DNA of 64,000 bases from Streptomyces griseoviridis (GCA_014649155.1 BMSM01000014.1:105570-169569); one strand, 5' to 3'; positions 1-9,151 are shown, counted from the stretch's first letter. Notes: generated from the sequence alone by a model not told the origin. Translations and numbers: made by a program.

Positions 1-87
1 TGGTGACGACCGTTCGCTTCGCGGTGATCGCGTGACTCGTATCCTGGGGCGGCACACGCTCCCCGCGGCACGAGAGAGGCAAGCACA

Positions 88-1293
88 TTGGGGCAGAGCC
101 CGAGCCCGCAGGTTCCGACGCCGCAGGTCCCGGCCGCGCGGGGCCCGGTCCCGCAGATCCCGGTGGTCATCCTCGCCGGATTCCTCGGTTCCGGTAAGAC
201 GACGCTGCTCAACCACCTGCTCCACCGCTCCGGCGGCAGCCGTATCGGCGCGATCGTCAACGACTTCGGCGCCATCGAGATCGACGCCATGGCGGTGGCC
301 GGCGCGCTCGGCGACTCCACCGTCTCCCTCGGCAACGGCTGTCTGTGCTGTGCCGTCGACCCCGGTGAACTCGACGTCTACCTGGCCCGGCTGGCCCGGC
401 CCGAGACCGGGACCGACGTCATCGTCATCGAGGCCAGTGGCCTCGCCGAGCCCCAGGAACTGGTGCGCATGCTGCTCGCCAGCGACCTCACGGGGATCGT
501 GTACGGCGGACTGGTCGAGGTGGTCGACGCCGCCGAGTTCGACGCGACCCGGGCCCGGCACCCCGAGATCGACCGGCACCTCGGCCTGGCCGACCTGGTG
601 GTGGTCAACAAGCTCGACCGGGCGGACGACGCCGAGCGGGTGCTCGCGCTCGTCGGCTCCCTCACCGACCGCGCCGCCGTCGTCCCCGCCACCTACGGCC
701 GCGTCGACCCCGCCTTCCTCTTCGACTGCCGGCCCGCCGAGGAGCGGATCGGGCAGCTCTCCTTCGACGACCTGCACGACCACACGGACGACGGCGGCCC
801 CGACGACACGGACGGCGCCGGTCCTCACGACGGAGGCGGCGCGCACGGCCACGGCCACCCCGGCCATCTGCACGCCGCCTACGACAGCCTGTCCTACGTC
901 TCCGACGTGCCGCTCGACCCCCGGCGCCTGATGCGCTTCCTCGACAGCCGCCCCGAGGGCCTGTACCGGATCAAGGGCTACGTCGACTTCGGCCCGTACG
1001 ACCCGCGCAACCGCTACCTCGTGCACGCCGTGGGACGCTTCCTGCGCTTCTACCCGGAGCCCTGGCCGCCCGGCGCCGACCGGCTCACCCAACTGGTGCT
1101 GATCGGCACGGGCATCGACACCCCCGCCCTCACCGGGGAACTGCGGGAGTGCGCGCACCACGCCCCGCACGCCGACGAGCACGGCATGTGGGGCGTCCTG
1201 CGCTACGTGCAGGACCCGGACGAGCCGGACCCCGGCACCGAGACGGCGGAAACCGAGACGGCGGAAACCGAGACGGCGGAACCGGAGGCCTAG
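88..1293 (+). CDS. CobW/COG0523-family GTPase, metal chaperone
   Basis: A cytoplasmic G3E-class GTPase expected to deliver a metal (zinc or cobalt) to a target protein. Visible: Walker A GFLGSGKTT at residues 31-39, the metal-binding GNGCLCC motif (Cys85, 87, 88), EASGLAEP, and the NKLD guanine-specificity motif. A His/Asp/Gly-rich stretch around residues 228-258 (HGHGHPGHLH) is a likely metal reservoir before the CobW C-terminal domain. The TTG start at 88 is chosen because GAGAGAGG lies just upstream and the P-loop sits at the usual distance. The C-terminus ends in a short ETAET repeat that looks like a family-unrelated tail. The stop overlaps the stop of the convergent topoisomerase gene by 3 bp. 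The metal and client cannot be read from the sequence. Confidence 0.9.
   Translation: MGQSPSPQVPTPQVPAARGPVPQIPVVILAGFLGSGKTTLLNHLLHRSGGSRIGAIVNDFGAIEIDAMAVAGALGDSTVSLGNGCLCCAVDPGELDVYLARLARPETGTDVIVIEASGLAEPQELVRMLLASDLTGIVYGGLVEVVDAAEFDATRARHPEIDRHLGLADLVVVNKLDRADDAERVLALVGSLTDRAAVVPATYGRVDPAFLFDCRPAEERIGQLSFDDLHDHTDDGGPDDTDGAGPHDGGGAHGHGHPGHLHAAYDSLSYVSDVPLDPRRLMRFLDSRPEGLYRIKGYVDFGPYDPRNRYLVHAVGRFLRFYPEPWPPGADRLTQLVLIGTGIDTPALTGELRECAHHAPHADEHGMWGVLRYVQDPDEPDPGTETAETETAETETAEPEA
1240..1284 (+). repeat. 15-bp tandem repeat inside the CobW gene
   Basis: Three tandem 15-bp units (GAGACGGCGGAAACC, the last one diverged at its end) encode ETAET repeats at the extreme C-terminus. The unit is a multiple of three, so copy number can vary without breaking the frame. 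Confidence 0.85.
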
Positions 1294-3746
1294 GCGGGCC
1301 CCGCCACCACCGCCACCGTCTTCGGCAGGGACACGCCCGAGCCGTCGCGGCGCGGGTCGATGTCGGGGAGCTGGGCGGGCGTGCCGTTCTTCTGGGCCGC
1401 GAGGGCCGGCGCGGTGCCCGCCCAGGCCAGGGCCAGGCAGTCCTCGCCCTTCAGGAACCGCTGGCAGCGCACGCCGCCCGTGGCCCGGCCCTTGCGCGGG
1501 TACTGGTCGAACGGCGTCAGCTTGGCCGTGGTCTGCACCGAGTCGTCCAGCGTCCCGCGCGAGCCGGCCACGGTGAAGACCACCGCGTCCCCCGCCGGGT
1601 CGACCGCCGTGAAGGAGATGACCTTCGCGCCCTCGGCCAGCTTGATGCCCGTCACCCCGCCCGCCGGACGGCCCTGCGGACGGACCTGCGCCGCCTGGTA
1701 CCGCAGCAGCTGGGCGTCGTCGGTGATGAAGACCAGGTCCTCCTCACCGGTGCGCAGCTCGACCGCGCCGACGATCCGGTCGCCCTCCCTGAGGGTGATG
1801 ACCTCCAGCTCGTCCTTGTTGCCCGGGTAGTCCGGCACCACGCGCTTGACGATGCCCTGCGCCGTGCCGAGAGCGAGCCCCGGCGAGGACTCGTCCAGCG
1901 TGGTCAGGCAGACCACCGTCTCGTCATCGTCCAGGGAGACGAACTCGGCGAGCGGAGCGCCGCCCGCCAGGTTCGGGGTGGTCATCTCCTCCGGCAGCTG
2001 CGGCAGATCGACCACGTTGATCCGCAGCAGCCGTCCGGCGGACGTCACCACGCCCACCTCGCCGCGCGCCGTGGCGGGCACCGCAGAGACGATCACGTCG
2101 TGCTTGACGCGCCTGCCGCCGCCGTCCGAGGCCAACGGCTCGCCGTTCGCCGTACGGGCCAGCAGCCCCGTGGAGGAGAGCAGCACCCGGCACGGGTCGT
2201 CCGCCACCTGGAGCGGCACCGCGGCCACCGGGGTCGCCGCCGACTCCAGCAGCACCGTACGGCGGTCGGTGCCGAACTTCTTGGCCACCGCCGCCAGTTC
2301 CGCGGAGACCAGCTTGCGCAGCTCCTGGTCGGAGTCGAGGATGCGGGTCAGCTCCTCGATCTCCGCGTTGAGCCGGTCCTTCTCGGCCTCCAGTTCGATG
2401 CGGTCGAACTTGGTGAGCCGGCGCAGCGGTGTGTCCAGGATGTACTGCGTCTGCACGTCGCTCAGGCCGAAGCGCTCGATCAGGCGCTCCTTGGCCTGCG
2501 CGGAGTTCTCGCTGGAGCGGATGAGGCGGATCACCTCGTCGATGTCGATCAGCGCGGTGAGCAGGCCCTCGACCAGGTGGAGGCGGTCGCGCCGCTTGCC
2601 CCGGCGGAACTCGCTGCGCCGCCGCACCACGGTGAACCGGTGGTCGAGGTAGACCTCCAGCAGCTCCTTCAGGCCCAGGGTGAGGGGCTGGCCGTCCACC
2701 AGGGCGACGTTGTTGATACCGAAGGACTCCTCCATCGGTGTCAGCTTGTACAGCTGTTCCAGGACCGCCTCCGGCACGAAGCCGTTCTTGATCTCGATGA
2801 CCAGGCGCAGCCCGTGCTCACGGTCGGTGAGGTCCTTGACGTCCGCGATGCCCTGGAGCTTCTTCGCGCCGACCAGGTCCTTGATCTTGGCGATCACCTT
2901 CTCCGGGCCGACCGCGAACGGCAGCTCGGTGACGACCAGGCCCTTGCGGCGGGCCGTCACCGTCTCCACGGTCACCGAGGCGCGGATCCTGAAGGTGCCG
3001 CGGCCGGTCGCGTACGCGTCGCGGATGCCCGGCAGCCCGACGATCACGCCGCCGGTGGGCAGGTCGGGGCCGGGGACGTGCTTCATCAGGGCTTCGAGAT
3101 CGGCGTTCGGATACCGGATCAGGTGCCGGGCGGCGGCGATGACCTCGCGCAGATTGTGCGGCGGCATGTTGGTGGCCATGCCGACGGCGATCCCTGAGGC
3201 CCCGTTGACCAGCAGGTTGGGGAAGGCGGCGGGCAGCGCCTCGGGTTCCTGCTCCTGGCCGTCGTAGTTGGGGGCGAAGTCGACGGTGTCCTCCTCGATG
3301 GACTCCGTCATCAGCCCGGCCGCCTCGGCCATCCGGCATTCGGTGTACCGCATGGCGGCGGGCGGGTCGTCGTTGCCCAGCGAGCCGAAGTTGCCGTGGC
3401 CGTCGACCAGGGGGACGCGCATCGAGAACGGCTGGGCCATGCGGACCAGGGCGTCGTAGATCGACGCGTCGCCGTGCGGGTGCAGCTTGCCCATCACCTC
3501 GCCGACGACCCGGGCGCACTTCACGTAGCCGCGCTCGGGCCTGAGCCCCATCTCGTTCATCTGGTAGACGATGCGGCGGTGCACCGGCTTCAGTCCGTCG
3601 CGCGCGTCCGGCAGGGCACGGGAGTAGATGACCGAGTACGCGTACTCAAGGAATGAGCCCTGCATCTCGTCGACGACGTCGATGTCGAGGATCTTCTCCT
3701 CGTACGGGTCGTCGGGCGGCGGGGTCTTCGTACTACGGCGGGCCAT
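1290..3746 (-). CDS. parC: DNA topoisomerase IV subunit A (GyrA/ParC family)
   Basis: Type IIA topoisomerase breakage-reunion subunit of 818 residues, which decatenates chromosomes together with a ParE partner not in this window. Visible: the N-terminal winged-helix domain with the quinolone-determining segment HPHGDASIYD (residues 89-98), the catalytic tyrosine in AAMRYTE (Tyr134), and a beta-pinwheel C-terminal domain. A canonical GyrA box is not seen, which fits ParC rather than GyrA. The ATG at 3746 starts MARRSTKTPP. A longer reading frame extends upstream but has non-conserved, low-quality sequence, so it is rejected. Its stop overlaps the convergent CobW stop. The role of the Streptomyces second GyrA-like protein as topoisomerase IV is family knowledge. 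Confidence 0.95.
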   Translation of the reverse strand: MARRSTKTPPPDDPYEEKILDIDVVDEMQGSFLEYAYSVIYSRALPDARDGLKPVHRRIVYQMNEMGLRPERGYVKCARVVGEVMGKLHPHGDASIYDALVRMAQPFSMRVPLVDGHGNFGSLGNDDPPAAMRYTECRMAEAAGLMTESIEEDTVDFAPNYDGQEQEPEALPAAFPNLLVNGASGIAVGMATNMPPHNLREVIAAARHLIRYPNADLEALMKHVPGPDLPTGGVIVGLPGIRDAYATGRGTFRIRASVTVETVTARRKGLVVTELPFAVGPEKVIAKIKDLVGAKKLQGIADVKDLTDREHGLRLVIEIKNGFVPEAVLEQLYKLTPMEESFGINNVALVDGQPLTLGLKELLEVYLDHRFTVVRRRSEFRRGKRRDRLHLVEGLLTALIDIDEVIRLIRSSENSAQAKERLIERFGLSDVQTQYILDTPLRRLTKFDRIELEAEKDRLNAEIEELTRILDSDQELRKLVSAELAAVAKKFGTDRRTVLLESAATPVAAVPLQVADDPCRVLLSSTGLLARTANGEPLASDGGGRRVKHDVIVSAVPATARGEVGVVTSAGRLLRINVVDLPQLPEEMTTPNLAGGAPLAEFVSLDDDETVVCLTTLDESSPGLALGTAQGIVKRVVPDYPGNKDELEVITLREGDRIVGAVELRTGEEDLVFITDDAQLLRYQAAQVRPQGRPAGGVTGIKLAEGAKVISFTAVDPAGDAVVFTVAGSRGTLDDSVQTTAKLTPFDQYPRKGRATGGVRCQRFLKGEDCLALAWAGTAPALAAQKNGTPAQLPDIDPRRDGSGVSLPKTVAVVAGPA

Positions 3747-4077
3747 CGCTGCCGGCTCCTCGCTGAAGCGTGAACGGTGATCTGACGCGTCCCATTGTGG
3801 ACCGCGGCACTGACAGCGGCCGACCAGGACCTCCGACGGGCGCCGCGGCCCGCTGCCGCCCGCAGGGTACGCCCTGCCGGGGAGGGCCCCTCGCCGCGTC
3901 CGGCGCGTGCTCGCTCTCGGCGTAGCGGAGCCGGGAACTCCACCGGAGGTCCGCACGCTTGCATACAGTGGCAGGATCGGTAGGAATTCCGCAGTTCCGA
4001 CCAGTGATCCGGTGCGGACCGGTGATGCGGTCCGGTCCGTGATCCCGCCCAAGTTCTCCGCGATCGAAGGGACGTAC
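3747..4077. promoter_or_regulatory. divergent promoter region parC / M16 peptidase operon
   Basis: This 331-bp gap between divergent genes holds no convincing ORF. A possible rightward promoter is TTGCAT (3959-3964) with TAGGAA (3981-3986), spacer 16. The stretch 4001-4045 has overlapping GGTCC/GGACC half-sites that could form an operator. Both readings are weak. Confidence 0.35.
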
Positions 4078-5427
4078 ATGCCCATGGGTCACACGGCCAC
4101 AGCCGAGGCAGGCTCCGGCGGCCTGACAGCGACCGAGCACCGCCTGGCCAACGGTCTGCGCGTGGTGCTCTCCGAGGACCACCTGACCCCGGTCGCGGCG
4201 GTGTGCCTCTGGTACGACGTCGGCTCCCGCCACGAGGTCAAGGGACGTACCGGTCTGGCTCACCTTTTCGAGCACTTGATGTTCCAGGGCTCCGCCCAGG
4301 TCAAGGGCAACGGCCACTTCGAACTGGTGCAGGGCGCCGGCGGTTCCCTCAACGGCACCACCAGCTTCGAGCGCACCAACTACTTCGAGACCATGCCCGC
4401 CCACCAACTGGAGCTGGCGCTCTGGCTGGAGGCCGACCGCATGGGCTCCCTGCTCGCCGCCCTGGACGACGAGTCGATGGAGAACCAGCGCGACGTCGTC
4501 AAGAACGAACGCCGCCAGCGCTACGACAACGTGCCCTACGGCACCGCCTTCGAGAAGCTGACCGCCCTCGCCTACCCGGAGGGCCACCCCTACCACCACA
4601 CGCCGATCGGCTCCATGGCCGACCTGGACGCGGCCACCCTGGAGGACGCCCGCGCGTTCTTCCGCACCTATTACGCGCCGAACAACGCGGTGCTGTCGGT
4701 GGTCGGCGACATCGACCCCGAGCAGACGCTCGCCTGGATCGAGAAGTACTTCGGCTCCATCGCCTCCCACGACGGCAAGCCCGCCCCCCGGGACGGCTCG
4801 CTGCCCGAGGTCATGGGCGAGCAGGTGCGCGAGGTCGTCGAGGAGGAGGTACCGGCCCGCGCCCTGATGGCCGCCTACCGCCTGCCGCACGACGGCACCC
4901 GCGCGTGCGACGCGGCCGACCTGGCGCTCACCGTCCTCGGCGGCGGCGAGTCCTCCCGCCTCTACAACCGCCTGGTGCGCCGCGACCGCACGGCCGTGGC
5001 GGCCGGCTTCGGCCTGCTGCGCCTGGCGGGCGCCCCGTCCCTCGGCTGGCTGGACGTGAAGACCTCCGGCGACGTCGAGGTGCCGGTCATCGAGGCCGCC
5101 ATCGACGAGGAGCTGGCCCGGTTCGCCGAGGAGGGCCCCACCGCCGAGGAGATGGAGCGCGCCCAGGCCCAGCTGGAGCGCGAGTGGCTGGACCGGCTCG
5201 GCACGGTCGCCGGCCGCGCCGACGAACTGTGCCGGTACGCGGTCCTGTTCGGCGACCCGCAGCTCGCCCTCACCGCCGTGCAGCGCGTCCTGGAGGTGAC
5301 CGCCGAGGAGGTCCAGGAGGTCGCCAAGGCCCGACTGCGCCCCGACAACCGCGCGGTGCTCGTCTACGAGCCCACCGCCCCCGCGGCCGACGACGCCACC
5401 GACGAGAACGAGGAGGCGGCCAAGTGA
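4078..5427 (+). CDS. M16-family zinc metallopeptidase, catalytic-type
   Basis: A 449-residue insulinase/pitrilysin-family peptidase. The inverted zinc motif HLFEH is at residues 62-66 and a third-ligand glutamate in VVKNERR (Glu144) is about 80 residues later, as in active M16 enzymes. No signal peptide is seen, so action is probably cytoplasmic. GAAGG seven bases upstream fixes the ATG at 4078; an in-frame ATG at 4084 is an alternative. The stop overlaps the GTG of the next gene, another M16 protein without the zinc site. The pair resembles the alpha/beta heterodimers of mitochondrial processing peptidase and bacterial M16B enzymes. Substrate unknown. Confidence 0.92.
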   Translation: MPMGHTATAEAGSGGLTATEHRLANGLRVVLSEDHLTPVAAVCLWYDVGSRHEVKGRTGLAHLFEHLMFQGSAQVKGNGHFELVQGAGGSLNGTTSFERTNYFETMPAHQLELALWLEADRMGSLLAALDDESMENQRDVVKNERRQRYDNVPYGTAFEKLTALAYPEGHPYHHTPIGSMADLDAATLEDARAFFRTYYAPNNAVLSVVGDIDPEQTLAWIEKYFGSIASHDGKPAPRDGSLPEVMGEQVREVVEEEVPARALMAAYRLPHDGTRACDAADLALTVLGGGESSRLYNRLVRRDRTAVAAGFGLLRLAGAPSLGWLDVKTSGDVEVPVIEAAIDEELARFAEEGPTAEEMERAQAQLEREWLDRLGTVAGRADELCRYAVLFGDPQLALTAVQRVLEVTAEEVQEVAKARLRPDNRAVLVYEPTAPAADDATDENEEAAK

Positions 5428-6812
5428 CCGAGCTGGCCACCATGGAATTCCACCCTCAGCCGCAGGCGGGCGAGCCCAGGCCCTGGGCCTTCCCCGCCCC
5501 GGAGCGCGGCGCGCTCGGCAACGGCCTGACCGTCCTGCGCTGCGACCGCCCCGGCCAGCAGGTCGTCGCCGTCGAGCTGTTCCTGCGGGCGCCCCTGGAC
5601 GCCGAGCCGGCCGGCCTGGACGGCGTCGCCACCATCATGGCCCGCGCCTTCTCCGAGGGCACCGACAAGCACTCCGCCGAGGAGTTCGCCGCCGAGCTGG
5701 AGCGCTGCGGCGCCACCCTGGACGCGCACGCCGACCACCCCGGTGTCCGCCTCAGCCTCGAAGTGCCCGCCTCCCGTCTCGCCAAGGCGCTCGGCCTGGT
5801 CGCCGACGCCCTCAGGGCGCCCGCCTTCGCGGACAGCGAGATCGAACGCCTGGTGCGCAACCGGCTCGACGAGATCCCGCACGAGCTGGCCAACCCCTCG
5901 CGCCGGGCCGCCAAGGAGCTGTCCAGGGAGCTGTTCCCGGCGGACTCCCGGATGTCCCGCCCGCGCCAGGGCACCGAGGAGACCGTCGCCGGCATCGACT
6001 CCGCCGCCGTCCGCGCCTTCTACGAGAAGCACGTGCGGCCCGCCACCGCCACCGCCGTGGTCGTCGGCGACTTCACCGGCGTCGACCTCGACGCCCTGCT
6101 CGACGACACCCTCGGCTCGTGGACGGGCTCGGCCGCCGAGCCGCGCCCCGTGCCGCCGGTGACCTCCGACGACACCGGCCGGGTCGTCATCGTGGACCGC
6201 CCCGGATCGGTCCAGACGCAGCTGCTGATCGGCCGCACCGGACCCGACCGGCACGACAGCGTCTGGCCCGCCCAGGTGCTCGGCACGTACTGCCTGGGCG
6301 GCACCTTGACCTCCCGCCTGGACCGCGTCCTGCGCGAGGAGAAGGGCTACACCTACGGCGTGCGGGCCTTCGGCCAGGTGCTGCGCTCCGCGCCCGACGG
6401 CACCGGCGCCGCGATGCTCGCCATCAGCGGCTCCGTCGACACCCCGAACACCGGACCGGCCCTCGACGACCTGTGGAAGGTGCTGCGCACCCTCGCCGAG
6501 GGCGGGCTCACCGACGCCGAACGCGACGTCGCCGTGCAGAACCTGGTGGGTGTGGCGCCGCTGAAGTACGAGACCGCGGCGGCCGTCGCGAGCACGCTGG
6601 CGGACCAGGTCGAGCAGTACCTGCCCGACGACTACCAGGCGACCCTCTACCAGCGGCTCGTCACCACGGGCACGGTCGAGGCCACCGCGGCGGTCGTGAA
6701 CGCCTTCCCGGTGGACCGGCTGGTGACCGTCCTGGTGGGTGACGCCGCGCAGATCAAGGGGCCCGTCGAGGCCCTGGGCATCGGCGAAGTCACCGTGGTG
6801 AGCGCCGAGTAG
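5424..6812 (+). CDS. M16-family peptidase-like subunit lacking the zinc site
   Basis: A 462-residue M16 homologue translationally coupled to the preceding peptidase through a GTGA overlap. In the place of HxxEH it has an ATIMARAFSEG-type sequence with no histidines, so it should be catalytically dead. The C-terminal M16 domain is retained, including the REEKGYTYG segment (around residues 309-317) that is typical of the substrate-binding R/Y region. It most likely forms a heterodimer with the active subunit and shapes its substrate chamber. An alternative ATG lies at 5442. A strong hairpin follows 15 bp after the stop. Confidence 0.9.
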   Translation: MTELATMEFHPQPQAGEPRPWAFPAPERGALGNGLTVLRCDRPGQQVVAVELFLRAPLDAEPAGLDGVATIMARAFSEGTDKHSAEEFAAELERCGATLDAHADHPGVRLSLEVPASRLAKALGLVADALRAPAFADSEIERLVRNRLDEIPHELANPSRRAAKELSRELFPADSRMSRPRQGTEETVAGIDSAAVRAFYEKHVRPATATAVVVGDFTGVDLDALLDDTLGSWTGSAAEPRPVPPVTSDDTGRVVIVDRPGSVQTQLLIGRTGPDRHDSVWPAQVLGTYCLGGTLTSRLDRVLREEKGYTYGVRAFGQVLRSAPDGTGAAMLAISGSVDTPNTGPALDDLWKVLRTLAEGGLTDAERDVAVQNLVGVAPLKYETAAAVASTLADQVEQYLPDDYQATLYQRLVTTGTVEATAAVVNAFPVDRLVTVLVGDAAQIKGPVEALGIGEVTVVSAE

Positions 6813-6826
6813 CGGCGCACGCGTGG

Positions 6827-6864
6827 GGGCGGCCCCGGTGACGGTTCTGTCACCGGGGCCGCCC
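6827..6864 (+). terminator. hairpin terminator after the M16 pair
   Basis: A perfect 16-bp stem (6827-6842 with 6849-6864) and a 6-nt loop follow the second M16 stop. There is no long U-tract, as is usual in Streptomyces. Confidence 0.8.
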
Positions 6865-7009
6865 TATGTCCGAATGGGGCGGATTGGCATAGAGGTTGCC
6901 TGTCTGCGCTGTGGGATGAGCAACAAAAACCCGGTTCTGTTTGAGTCTTGAACGGGCGCCCGCTTAGCGTCTCCCAGGCTGTTCGTCAGGCAGTGCGCCG
7001 CACCCGCGG

Positions 7010-7175
7010 CACCGGACAGTCATCGCCGAGTCCCCGTACGGCGCGAGCCAGGGGAGCCGGGGACCCATCGTCCCTGGGGTGAATCGGACGCCCGCGCGTG
7101 AGCGAGGGGGTCCGTAGGAGACCTTCCTGCTCCGAACCCGTCAGCTAACCCGGTAGGCGAGAGGGAAGGAAAGGA
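7010..7175 (+). promoter_or_regulatory. c-di-AMP (ydaO-yuaA class) riboswitch before M23 peptidase
   Basis: The leader contains the hallmark blocks of the ydaO-yuaA riboswitch: GGGGAGCCGGGGACCCA near 7051-7067, TGGGGTGAATCGG near 7075-7087, and CCGAACCCGTCAGCTAACC near 7132-7150 followed by GGTAGGCGAGAGGAAGG-type sequence. This class binds cyclic di-AMP and is known upstream of cell-wall hydrolase genes in actinobacteria. The 3' end contains GGAAGGAAAGG (about 7163-7174), which is also the only plausible ribosome-binding site for the ATG at 7187, so ligand-dependent folding could control translation as well as transcription. Ligand binding normally turns these genes off. Confidence 0.88.
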
Positions 7176-7186
7176 CCAGCCCCCAC

Positions 7187-7951
7187 ATGGCGTTCACGCG
7201 CGCCACCGGCAAGCACCGCCGACCCGGCCGGATGCACCGCACCACCGTCCGCGCGGCGGGTGTCGCGACCCTCACCACCACCGGCGTCCTCGGCACCCTG
7301 GCCGCCCCGGCGCTCGCCGCCGAACCGGCCGCCGAGCAGACCGGCCTCACCCCGGTCGTCACCCTCGGCGACTCGGTGGCCGAGGAAGTCGACGCCCAGG
7401 CCGCCGCCCAGCGGCAGGCCGCCGAGTTCGCCGCCGCCCGGGAGCAGGCCGAGCGGGCCGCCCGCGAGCGGGCCGCCGAGGCCGCCCAGCAGGCCCGTGA
7501 GGACCAGGAGCGCGCCGCCCGCGAGGCCGAGCGCAAGCGCCTGAACACCTACGTGTCGCCCATCAGCGGCTCGTACGTGTCCACCGCCTACCAGGCCAGC
7601 AGCGGCCTGTGGTCCTCCGGCACGCACACCGGCATCGACTTCCACGCCGCCTCCGGCACCCCCGTCCACGCCGTGGGCGCCGGCACCGTGGTCGAGGCCG
7701 GCTGGGGCGGTGCGTACGGCAACCAGGTCGTGATCAGGATGCACGACGGGACGTACACGCAGTACGGCCACCTGTCGTCCATCGGCGTCTCGGTGGGCCA
7801 GGCGGTCACCCCGGGCCAGACGATCGGCCACTCCGGGGCGACCGGCAACACCACCGGGGCGCACCTGCACTTCGAGGCCCGCACCACCGCCGAGTACGGC
7901 TCGGACATCGACCCCGTGGCCTACCTCCGCTCCCACGGCGTCACCGTCTGA
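7187..7951 (+). CDS. secreted M23-family (LytM) peptidoglycan endopeptidase
   Basis: A 254-residue exported murein hydrolase. It has an Arg/Lys-rich N-region and hydrophobic core with probable signal-peptidase cleavage after ALA (about residue 44). An Ala/Glu/Arg-rich coiled coil spans about residues 75-120. A C-terminal LytM domain carries the zinc motifs HTGIDF and HLHFE plus the usual GxVxxA and GHLSS elements. It probably cuts peptide cross-links during growth or spore germination. Expression should respond to c-di-AMP through the leader riboswitch. A hairpin terminator follows 20 bp after the stop. Confidence 0.93.
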   Translation: MAFTRATGKHRRPGRMHRTTVRAAGVATLTTTGVLGTLAAPALAAEPAAEQTGLTPVVTLGDSVAEEVDAQAAAQRQAAEFAAAREQAERAARERAAEAAQQAREDQERAAREAERKRLNTYVSPISGSYVSTAYQASSGLWSSGTHTGIDFHAASGTPVHAVGAGTVVEAGWGGAYGNQVVIRMHDGTYTQYGHLSSIGVSVGQAVTPGQTIGHSGATGNTTGAHLHFEARTTAEYGSDIDPVAYLRSHGVTV

Positions 7952-7970
7952 CCCTTCCGCCGCACTCCTG

Positions 7971-8000
7971 GAAAGCCCCGGCTCACGAGCCGGGGCTTTC
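7971..8000 (+). terminator. hairpin terminator after the M23 peptidase
   Basis: A 14-bp inverted repeat GAAAGCCCCGGCTC / GAGCCGGGGCTTTC with a tiny loop, 20 bp after the stop. Confidence 0.8.
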
Positions 8001-8040
8001 CCACGTCGGGGGCGCGCCGAGGGCTCGTCGCAGGCGCCTG

Positions 8041-8141
8041 GGGCCTCGTTCGGATCACGCCGCGGACGCGGGGCCTGGCACGCGCACCGGCGCGAGGAAG
8101 GCGCAGCCGATTCCCCGCGACCTGATCCGAACGACAGGCCC
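8041..8141. repeat. long-range imperfect inverted repeat, MITE-like
   Basis: GGGCCTCGTTCGGATCA (8041-8057) is the reverse complement of TGATCCGAACGACAGGCCC (8123-8141) apart from a 2-nt insertion. The arms enclose 65 bp without an ORF. Similar ends are, from memory, common in Streptomyces intergenic DNA; a miniature transposable element remnant is inferred. The rest of the gap 8001-8276 shows nothing except a GCGGAGG ribosome-binding site for the next gene. Confidence 0.55.
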
Positions 8142-8276
8142 TAGGAGCTGACCAAAAACAACCCAAAATCCGTCCGGTAAAGCGGCCCCCCGTCGGAAAG
8201 CGCGCCGCATTGCAATAGAGTCACTGAACACGCGTCAATCGTCGACGTTTCACGGGGATTAAGGCGGAGGTCGGTC

Positions 8277-8972
8277 ATGCGTATTCCGGCGCACTCGGTG
8301 TGCACGGCGATCAGGGACGACATCGTCGCCGGTGTCCTCGAACGCGGCAGCCGGCTCACCGAGGAACTCCTCGCCCGCCGCTACGGCGTCTCCCGCGTCC
8401 CCGTGCGCGAGGCCCTGCGGACCCTGGAGGCCGAGGGCTTCGTGGTGACCCGGCGCCACGCGGGCGCGTGCGTGGCCGAACCGACCGAGCAGGAGGCCGC
8501 CGACCTGCTGGAGATGCGGCTGCTGCTGGAGCCGCTCGGCGCCGCGCGGGCCGCCCAGCGGCGCACCGAGGCCCACCTCAAGGTGCTGCGCGGCCTGGTG
8601 CGGCTCGGCCAGGAGCGGGCCAGACGGGGCAACAGCGACGACCTGCGCTCCCTGGGCGGCTGGTTCCACGAGACGCTCGCCCAGGCGGCGGGCAGCGCGG
8701 CGCTCACCTCGACGCTGACCCAGCTGCGGCACCGGATCGCCTGGATGTACGCCGTGGAGGCGCCGGCCAGCCCCGTGGACACCTGGGCGGAGCACGGCGC
8801 CATCGTCGACGCGGTGGCCCGGGGCGACAGCGAGCGGGCGCGCTCGCTGACCGCGCTGCACACCGAGCGGTCGACCGCCGCGCATCGCCTGCGGCCGGCC
8901 CCGGGCGCAGGCCGCGCGGAGCGTGTGAGGAATTCGCAACATGCCGTAAACATGCCGAGCCTGCGGCATTAA
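8277..8972 (+). CDS. GntR-family transcriptional regulator (FadR/FCD subfamily)
   Basis: A 231-residue regulator. It has an N-terminal winged helix-turn-helix (residues about 5-70, with LARRYGVSRVPVREALRTLEAEG, the GntR recognition segment, around residues 33-55) and an all-helical FCD ligand domain with metal-site-like histidines in WFHETL and EHGAIVDAV. The tail after residue about 205 is Arg-rich and probably disordered. The ATG at 8277 has GCGGAGG seven bases upstream. It stands alone upstream of ptsH but on the opposite strand. Effector and targets are not evident. Confidence 0.9.
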   Translation: MRIPAHSVCTAIRDDIVAGVLERGSRLTEELLARRYGVSRVPVREALRTLEAEGFVVTRRHAGACVAEPTEQEAADLLEMRLLLEPLGAARAAQRRTEAHLKVLRGLVRLGQERARRGNSDDLRSLGGWFHETLAQAAGSAALTSTLTQLRHRIAWMYAVEAPASPVDTWAEHGAIVDAVARGDSERARSLTALHTERSTAAHRLRPAPGAGRAERVRNSQHAVNMPSLRH

Positions 8973-9151
8973 CACGGCCACCGTATACAAAGAGAAGTTA
9001 TTCGGCCGATCCTCCGGTCGGGGTCTATTTCCGCTGCCCTTTTATTGTCGTGCTCCATTTCTCCCCGGCGGACGAGAAATCATCGTGGTGCCGCCCCCGC
9101 AAAAACGAGGGGCCGCACCCCGGACCAAGCGGTCGCCCCCGGAAATAGCGG

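Noticed and set aside
32..931. Arg/Ser/Pro-rich frame overlapping the CobW gene
   Set aside because: Out-of-frame shadow without recognisable domains; CobW motifs are in the other frame.
1149..3197. 682-codon frame opposite parC
   Set aside because: Shadow of parC; repetitive Arg/Leu/Gln composition and no ribosome-binding site.
3747..4085. N-terminal extension of ParC by 113 residues
   Set aside because: Not conserved in the family; the ATG at 3746 begins the normal ParC N-terminus.
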